Shown here: in pieces, positions 56,408 through 64,000 of the stretch
Layout: each line of letters starts with the position of its first letter
Position numbering within the stretch: position 1 is the first letter of the stretch
From: Selaginella moellendorffii
Taxonomy: Eukaryota; Streptophyta; Lycopodiopsida; Selaginellales; Selaginellaceae
NCBI RefSeq assembly: GCF_000143415.4
Contig: NW_003314318.1
Coordinates: 390,971 to 454,970, forward strand
Direction: 5' to 3'
DNA length: 64,000 nucleotides
Notes under the pieces: model-generated
Database searches by the model: none
What the model was told of the DNA's origin: nothing
The model's input: the letters and a program-made list of their open reading frames with translations, nothing else
Program-made: the position numbers and the translations under genes

Positions 56408-56690
56408 CCAGCTTGAAGAGCGGACAGTGGTAAGTTCTTTGCGGAAGACAACTAGATCGAGGACAGCAGCGGCAAGATCATGCGATGGTGGCGCCACACG
56501 GTGATTGTCCGCAGCCAGACCGCCTGTGCGTAGTCTCGGAGGACAAGCGTTGATATATTCCAGACATGAGAGGAGGCTCTACGTTTGGAATCCTTTTCTC
56601 GGGAAGAGTGGGCTGATTACGCCTTGCCTAACAATGCCAACCTTGTAACTTGGAAATTCAAGCTCTATGTGTTGCAGCTGAAATCCAAGG
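56408..56690 (+). pseudogene. Decayed copy of the adjacent F-box gene
   Basis: Corresponds to 51535-52120 of the intact F-box gene (AGCAGCGGCAAGAT, GTCTCGGAGGACAAGCGTT, GAATCCTTTTCTC, TTCAAGCTCTATGTG). It has internal deletions and stops and lacks the F-box itself. It is cut at 56690 by the copia LTR. Order and orientation relative to the KUP pseudogene match the intact pair. Confidence 0.85.
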
Positions 56691-59652
56691 TGTGATAGGT
56701 GCCTTGAATCAGCCACATTCAGCAGCAAATTTCAGGAGAAAATTCTGGATGTAGCTAATATATAGCTAGTGTTTCTTTCTTCTTTTTGAAGTAGTTGTTT
56801 CCAGTTTCCTTCTGAAAAGATCCTGTTCATTCTTTGCTCTCCTTCTGGCACTTTGTCATGGTATCGGAGCAGGATCAAAAGGATGGAAATGCTGCCACCG
56901 TCACTTTCTCAAATGGCCATTCCATTTCCTTTTTGATGGATCTGGAAACTTCTCAAGCTAGAGGCCAGATGGAACTCATCCTCAAAGGTGAGTGAGTTTG
57001 GGGCGTTGTCAACGGCAACGAGCTGAAGCCAGGAGCTGATGCGGGCTATCAGAAGGTGGATACCTGGAGTTGGCATGAGGACAAGGGCACAGCAACAATC
57101 AGGCTCACAGTGATGGAAAGTGTGCTAGATGATCTTGCCCTCAGTGAGAATTACACCAGTGGTGAGCTGTGGAAGAAGCTGTGTGAGAAGCACAAGCAGC
57201 AGACACATGTCCAGATTGGCCATCTCTACACAGAGATGGTCAACATGCGGTGGACAGAGTCAGAAAGCTTCGACCAGTTTGTGGATGACATGAAAAACAT
57301 ATACTTGCAAATTCAGGAGTCAGATAAGGAGAACAAGTTTCCTCCTTCTCTTCAGAATTATTTATTTCTTCGTGCTCTTTCTAATTCTTTCCATTCTCTT
57401 TGAAGTAACTTGATGCAGGTTGACAAGCTTCAACTTAGTCGTGCCATACTTGCCGTCAAAAAGGAGATCATCATGCAGAAAGATGTTGGGATTTTCCACT
57501 CCAAATCTGATCTGGCTTTGTTTGCAGGAAGCTCTTCTAAGCAATTTGTGAAGGAGAAGAATAATAACAAAGCTTCGAAGGATGAGGTTTTTCCAACAAC
57601 AAGGACTCCAAGAAGAAGAAATCCTGTGGTTATTGCAACAAGTCTAACTATGAAGAATCTGAATGCAGGTTGAAGATGAAATACTTTCAACAACAACTTC
57701 AAAACCTATAGCTCACTATGGACAACTTTTGGATAAAACTTGTGTTGCTGAGGTCAAAACCAAGCTTTGCAACAATGCCATGATAACTAACTCTTTTATA
57801 ATTGATTCTGGAACTACTACTCACCTATCTTGGCACAAAATCATTTTGTCAAGTATAGAAATTGTTTTGGCCAGCATACTGTGCAGCTAGGAGACAATAG
57901 TGAGCATGGTGTTCATGGCATTGGTGACATCAACATCCAGACATCTCATGGGAACTTAACTCTGACTAGGGTAATGTATGTTCCTACTCTTTGCAAAGAT
58001 TTGCTATTTGTTGCTAAGATTGCTAATATGAGGCACAATCTATGTTTTGATCATCAAGCTTGTGTCATTCAAAATGTGCAAATTCATGATGTGGTTGCTA
58101 TAGCTCCCAAGGAAGGAAATCTATACCAACTCAAGAATAAGGAGTCTACCAGCTCTTTGATTCTTGCCTCTGTTGGTAAAGGCACATGTGATCTATAGCA
58201 TAAGCGACTAAGCCATTGCTCATTGTTTGGGATTTCCACCTTAAGAAACATGGTAAATGGTTTGGATGTATCTAACGAGTTAACTCTTGCTCCATGTGAA
58301 GCATGTGCACTTGGAAAGCACCATTATCAACCTTTTAAAGTGATTGGAAGTCGAGCAAGCAATTTGCTTGAGCTTGTCCATGCTGATGTTTATGGTCCAG
58401 TACAAATTCCATCTTTCAAGAAAGCTAAGTATTTCTTGACTTTCACAGAAGATCTTAGTCGCAAGATTTGGGTTTATTTTTTGAAGAAGAAATTTGAGGT
58501 CTTGGATTGTTTTGTAGATTGGAAAGCCTTGGTATAAAACCAAATTAGTTGTCAAATCAAGAAGCTATGCACAGACAATGGTGGTGAATTTGTGAACAAT
58601 GCTTTTAATAGCATTTGTTTTTAAGCTGGAATCAAGTGCTAACTCACCAAACTATACACGGCTCAGCATAATGGGGTGGTAGTGCGTAAGAATCGCACCA
58701 TTGTGGACACAACACAATGCCTTCTCACTCCACAAAAGTTTTGGGCAGAGGCAGTTAGGTATGCTATTTTTCCCCTTAACCGTGGCAGTTAAGGAGATAA
58801 CCCTAGAAGAGTGCTTTACACATAACAAGCCTAACATGGCACATGTATGGATTTTTGGATGCATGGTATATCAGCATGTTCCACAAGAGCTACGCACCAA
58901 GTTTGATCTGATGGGGGAAAAACTCATGTTTGTTGGCATGGCTGATTTTAGTTTTTATGCTTACAGATTGATAGATCTTGTGATAGCCACGATTCACATT
59001 TGCAGGCAAGAAGAAATGGTATTTTTTTAGGAAACCCCTTTTTTCTCTCAATCCTCTTTTATTCCTAATCTTGATTTTGTGAATTTTCTAAATTCTTGGT
59101 TTTGGAATGATGCTATTCTTGATGTTGATTTTTCAGATGATGCTCAACACAAAGAAGCACTTAGCAAGGAGGAATTGATCTAGTCATCGAAGTCCCAGCT
59201 CAACTTTCTTCCCCAAGATCTGACACTGTTTTGACTTCGATGGCATCTCTAGCATTCAATGTGGCTACTCTTGAGCCACTTGGACAAGGAAAAAGGGTGA
59301 AAATTCCAAGTAAAAAGGCTCTTGAAAATGCTAAATGCTCTTATGCTATTGCCTCTGATTTGTTGGAGTTTTCGTGCAGCCGCATGTATACTCGAGCCTT
59401 CCTCATTCATGGAAGCTATGGCTAGTCCAAATGCAAGTCATTGAAAGCGAGCAATGGACCAAGAAATTGAGTCCATCATTCGTATACACACTTTTGATGA
59501 AGTGGTTCTTCCAGTTGGAGCTACAACTCTTGGCAGTCGATGGGTCTACAAGACGAAGCTCAACCCCGATAGTTCTATCAACTGTCACAAAGCTTGGCTT
59601 GTTGCACAAGGCTAAAAACAACAATATAGTGTGGATTATCTCGAGACATACT
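56691..59652 (+). mobile_element. Ty1/copia retrotransposon, 3' truncated
   Basis: 5' LTR 56691-56858 (168 bp, TGTGATAG to TTTGTCA), then the primer site TGGTATCGGAGC at 56859-56870. Gag from 56880 has a UBN2-like region (SGELWKKLCEKHKQQTHVQI). The zinc knuckle CGYCNKSNYEESEC has its His changed to Tyr. Protease is near 57790 (IIDSGTTTHLSW). Pre-integrase and integrase lie at 58200-58640 (HCSLFGISTLRNMV, CEACALGKHH, LVHADVYGPV, TDNGGEFVNNAF). Reverse transcriptase begins near 59440 (GSRWVYKTKLNPDSSINCHKAW) and is cut at 59652 by a family A LTR. Several stops and frameshifts: not autonomous. Confidence 0.88.
56859..56870 (+). promoter_or_regulatory. Copia primer-binding site (tRNA-iMet type)
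   Basis: TGGTATCGGAGC immediately after the LTR end TTTGTCA, identical to the primer site of family A. Confidence 0.8.
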
Positions 59653-60243
59653 TGTAAGTGACTAAATTTTTCATTTTACTTTAGTCACTTAACCACACTT
59701 CCGACCACTTGATGGAATCTCACTCACAACCTCCATGTGAGACACAAAATCCCTAGGCCCCAAAGTGGAGCCGGAAGGGCGCCACGTGGTAGTGGCCGAA
59801 GCGAAAGCCAAACGAGCGTAACACGTTTGGACTAAAAGATCCGACTTGGAAGGTCGAGAGTGGGAGTGGAACTCCCAACAAAGTGCTCGAGGAGCGAGCA
59901 TGAGGCAACCAATAAGCAAGGCTCCAAAAAGGGACCCAAAAAGGACCAACACATGACACGTGGAAGTGTCCGAGATGGACCTGAGATGGACCCGAGATGG
60001 AGTCCGAGATGGACCGAGACGGAGTCCGAGATGGAGTCCGAGATGGACCGAGACGGAGTTCGAGATGGACCCGAGATGGAGTCCGAGATGGACCCGAGGT
60101 GGAGTCCGAGATGGACCCGAGATGGAGTCCGAGATGGAGTCCGAGATGGACCTGAGATGGAGTCCGAGATGGACCTGAGATGGAGTCCGAGATGGAGTCC
60201 GAGATGGACCCGAGATGGAGTCCAAAGTCGAGACCGAGACCGG

Positions 60244-60275
<32 letters not shown>

Positions 60276-62870
60276 TCGGGACCGAGACCGAGACCAAGGC
60301 CGAGGCCGAGACCGAGCCCGAGTCCGAGTCCAAGTCCGAGTCCAAGTCCGAGTCTGAGTCCGAGTCCGAGTCTGAGAGGGTGAAAGCCCAAAGCGTTCGT
60401 CTCCCAGACCCTGGGGGGTTTGGTGAGCTCCAAAAGTATAGTAGGGGGAGGATTGTAGTGGAGCCAGTTTGGCCAGGAAAGGCCAGTTTGGCCCAGGAAG
60501 GCCAGACCCAGTGTTGGGTGATGAGTTGCCCACTGGGAAGTCCAAGACTAAAGTGAACACGGACCGACAAGCGGGGTAGCTTGGTGAAGTGTTCAAGAGC
60601 CAGCTTTAGTTCCCTCGGGAGATCGACTGGCCGATGCTCCCAGTCCAAGTGTGGGTGGCACTACCTACTTGGATATCTGTCATGGCTCAACGGAACTTCG
60701 CTCTAAGCCCATGGCTAAAGCACCTAAAGGCGAAAGGTGGGGAGAGTACCCATGAGGCTTGCGTAAGGCCACGGTGTTCTGAAATGTTGTCCCAAAGTCC
60801 CAGACTATGGAAAGGAAGAGGAGTAGCCCTCTGATGTGGTGACAAAGGACACGGTCACCCAGTGAGGAAGTCCCAGAGGACAATTGGACTTAGAGGTCGG
60901 GCCTGCGGGCCTTGATCTAGTGGCAGTGTTGGCGAACACGGCCATCGACAGAGAGGGACTTGGTGGGGACCGGAAAAGAGATATTGGAGAAGGTTATTCC
61001 CTAAGTCTGCGAGCATCCTAAGGATGCTAAGGAGTGGATTTGGGATGATCACTCATGGATGGATGGTCTAATCTATGAGAGACAGGATTGCAATGTAGGT
61101 AGTGTTGGACCACCAGTGTGACCAAGGTGAATAGGTATGGCCTCAGCGTAACGGGCCGATTGTCGGTGGTACCTTGGGGTGTCGATCATGGGATTGGACA
61201 CGTGGAGCACTTAGACCAAGTGCAAAGGTTGAGTGGTATGGATGCCATTCTCGAGGCTAGCAAGCCCCAAGTCCTAACTGGGACTTGTGGAGGTTGTGAA
61301 TGAGACTCCTCCAAGTGGTCGGAGGTGTGGTTAAGTGACTAAAGTAAAATGGAAAAATTAGTCGCTTACACTCCATAAGTCCTATTTCAGACTTGGGCTT
61401 GCTAGCCCCGAGAATGGCATCCCCGCCACTCAACCTTTGCACTTGGTCCAAGTGCTCCATGTGTCTGATCCCATGATCGACACCCTAAGGTACCAGCAAC
61501 TTATCAGCCTATTACGCTAAGGCCATGCCCCTTCACCTTAGTCACACTGGTGGTCTAACACCACCTGCATCACAATCCCGTCTCTCAAGGATTGTGCCAT
61601 CCATCCATGAGTGATCATCCTAGATCCACTCCTTAGCATCCTTAGGATGCCCACAGACATGGGGATTAGCCTTCCCCAATACCCCTTTTCCAGTCCCCAC
61701 CAAGTCCCTTTCTGTCCATGGCTGTGTTCGCCAACACTGCCACTAGATCAAGGCCCACAAGCCCAACCACTAAGTCCCACAGTCCTTTGGGACTTCTTCC
61801 TCACACGACTGTATCTTTGGTCTTGACACTAGTGGATGGCTCCTCTTCCTTTTCACAGTCTGGGACTTTGGGGCAACATTTCAGAACACCGTGGTTTTAC
61901 ATGAGCCTCGTGGGTACTTTCCTTGCCTTCCGCCCTTGGGTGCTCTAGCCATGGGCTTAGAGTGAGGTTCTATTGAGCCATGCCAAGTATCCAAGTAGGT
62001 AGTATCACCCACACTTGGACTAAGAGCATTGGCCAGTCGATCTCCCGAGGGAACTAGAGCTGGCTCTTGAACACTTTACCAAGCTACCTTGCTTGTCGGT
62101 GTGTTCACTTTACTCTTCGACGTCCCAGTAGGCAGCTCATCACCTAACACTGGGTACAGCCTTCCTGGGCAAAACTAGCCTTTCCTGGCCAAACTGGCTC
62201 CACTGCAGTCCTCCCCCTTACGATACTTTCGGAGCTCACTAAACCCCCCAGGGTTTGGGAGACGAACGCTTTGGGCTTTCACCCTCTCAGACTCGAACTC
62301 AAACTCGGACTCGGACTCGGGTTTGGTCTCGGCCTTGGGCTTGGTCTCGGTCTCAGTCTCGGTCTCGGTCCCGGTCTCGGTCTTGGTCCTGGTCTCGGTC
62401 TCGACCTCAGACTCTATCTCGGGTCCTTCTCGGACTCCATCTCAGATTCCATCTCGGGTCCATCTCGGACTCCATCTCGGACTCCACCTCGAACTCCATT
62501 TTGGGTCCATCTCGGACTCCAACTTGGGTCCATCTCAGGTCCATCTCGGACTCCATCTCGAGTCCATCTCGGACTCCAACTCGGGTCCATCTCGGGTCCA
62601 TCTCGAACTCCATCTTGGACTCCATCTCAAACTCCATCTCGAACTCCATCTCGACCATCTCAGACTCCATCTCGGACTCATCCACGTGTTATGTGGTGGT
62701 CCTTTTGGGTCCCTTTTTGGAGCCTCATTTATTGCTCGCTTTGTACTCGTTCCTCGAGCCCTTCGTTGGGAGTTCCACTCCCGCTCTCGACCTTTCAAGT
62801 CGGAGCTTTTGGTCCAAACGTATTACACTTGTTTAGCTTTCGCTTCGGCTACTACCACATAGCACCCTTC
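59653..62870 (-). mobile_element. Family A LTR, truncated and split by a solo LTR
   Basis: Starts TGTAAGTGACT at 59653, matching the start of 18022-19840. It is interrupted after 83 bp by the reverse solo LTR (59736-61370), resumes at CTCCATAAGTCC and continues with minisatellite at 62285-62690. It stops at 62870, before its expected end GTCTCACA, where family B starts. More diverged than the copies at 18-25 kb. Confidence 0.85.
59736..61370 (+). mobile_element. Solo family A LTR nested in another A LTR
   Basis: 1635 bp from TGTGAGAC to CGCTTACA in element sense (plus strand), flanked by CTCCA on both sides (59731-59735 and 61371-61375). No internal region is present, so it arose by recombination between the two LTRs of a full insertion. 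Contains the GAGTCC-type minisatellite at about 59985-60375. Confidence 0.9.
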
Positions 62871-64000
62871 TGTAAGGAACCAACTCGCCGAGGTGTCGTA
62901 GGCTAAAGGAACCCCGAAAGCATGACCAAAATGACAAAGAGTTCATCGGATGGGACCAAGTCGAAGATCGAATCCAAGACCGACTCTAGGACCGAGTTCG
63001 AGATAGAGTCCGGAATCGAGTCCGAGACCGACTCGGGGACCGAGTTCGAGTCCGAGTTCGAGACCGAGTTCGAGACGGAGTCCGAGATCCGAAATCGGGT
63101 CCGAGACCGAGTCCGAGGTCGAGTCCGAGGTCGGGTCCGAGATCGGGTCTGAGATCGAGTCCGAGATCGAGTCCGAACCCGAATCCGAAGTCGGATCCGA
63201 AATCGGGTCCGAGATCGAGCCAGAGACTAAGTCCAAATACTAATACGGGTCAAAGGGTGAAAGCCCAAAGCGTGCGTCTCCCAGGGGGGGGGGGCTGCAG
63301 GGGGTTCCAAAAGTATAGTAGGGATAGTGAGGTCCAGGAACCAGTTTAGAAGGGACTCTCCAGTGGGGCTCCCAAACTGACTTGAGGTTGGGACTGGGAC
63401 CGAGGGGCCTTGGGTGGGAGTGAGTATGGACTTGGTTGGTGCCGGAGGGGCCATCCAAGGAAGTGCTCAAGAGCAGCTCCCACTCCCGAAAGGGAAACCG
63501 ATTGCGGTGCTCCCGGCTCATGTGGAGTGGTGCCCCACTTGAGTACCATGCGGCTCATTGGTCCTCGCCCTTCCTAGGGGCTTGGGCCTTCCTTCGGGAT
63601 GGAAGTGGGGGGCGAGAGGTACCCATACCGGGCCGCTAGGCCACGGTGTTTCGCCCCGGCGTCCCGAAGCAAGTGTTGCACTCAAGACTTGGGATTTAGA
63701 GGGTCCCATGATCAAGTCTTGTGGTACCAAAGGATGTTAGGAACCTGGAAGCTTGGTGTGCTTGGCTGCTTGTGCTTGTGGGGAGTGTAGCCGAACCTTA
63801 AGTCCAGTCTAACCTGGGGAGTGATTTGGGAATCCGTGGATGGATGGCTAACACTCCGTTGCTCGTGCAGTGAGTAGCTGAGACCAAGTAGGAGCTGATA
63901 CCATAGACGAGAACCTTGGCAAGGGAACTTAGCAAAAGCCAAGGCGGTGTTGGACGGATAGACGAGGTAAGCTAGCAAATTGGAAAGGAAAAATTTGTGG
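62871..64000 (+). mobile_element. Family B LTR, runs off right edge
   Basis: Starts TGTAAGGAACC within the family A LTR and is almost identical to 29126-29741 where both can be read. It has a minisatellite at 62945-63235, then GTGAAAGCCCAAAGC, a short G run (63286-63293) and AAAAGTATAGTAGGG, then at least 700 bp more. The end is not seen. No coding capacity. Confidence 0.8.

Overview
The window looks like nuclear DNA of a land plant, most likely a lycophyte of the Selaginella moellendorffii type. That is an inference from three things: very short GT-AG introns (most 47-75 nt), long nearly intronless PPR genes, and a plant-only gene set (OVATE, NAC, NPH3, HAK/KUP) next to a PHO4/PiT-type phosphate transporter that is unusual in seed plants. 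Two runs of N (29742-29905 and 42928-43027) mark assembly gaps, so distances across them are not reliable.

Layout. 1-13.3 kb is genic: a left-truncated long PPR gene (-), an 835-bp element with terminal inverted repeats, an F-box/LRR gene (-), a 10-exon mitochondrial-type aldehyde dehydrogenase (+), an OVATE family gene (+) and a 7-exon class I histone deacetylase (+). 13.7-29.7 kb is a nest of retroelements: a decayed Ty3/gypsy remnant, a 640-bp TRIM element with PBS and target-site duplication (TSD), and a second gypsy copy. That second copy is broken by a 7.7-kb non-coding LTR element (family A, minus orientation, TSD GGAGG), by a foldback hairpin and, at its 3' end, by an LTR of a second family (B). 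29.9-31.5 kb is AT-rich and empty.

31.5-55.3 kb is genic again: a TruA-like tRNA pseudouridine synthase (-), a PiT phosphate transporter (+), two abutting or overlapping PPR genes (-), a small P-loop kinase-like protein (+), two tRNA-Ala genes as an inverted pair beside a gap, a BTB/NPH3 gene (+), a NAC transcription factor (+), a HAK/KUP potassium transporter (+), an F-box gene (+) and an unrecognised repeat-built membrane protein (-). 55.8-56.7 kb is a decayed duplicate of the adjoining KUP and F-box pair. It is cut by a Ty1/copia element, which is cut by a family A LTR, which contains a reverse-oriented solo A LTR and is itself cut by a family B LTR running off the right edge.

The genes are independent eukaryotic loci with organellar, chromatin, signalling and transport roles, not a pathway cluster. 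Divergent pairs (PUS/PiT; PPR/P-loop kinase) may share promoters. I see no previously undescribed enzymatic or defence system. The less ordinary items are the A/B retroelement families with minisatellite LTRs and their shared insertion context, the regular 15-20-residue insertions in the long PPR proteins, the overlapping PPR genes and the exon-duplicated orphan gene.
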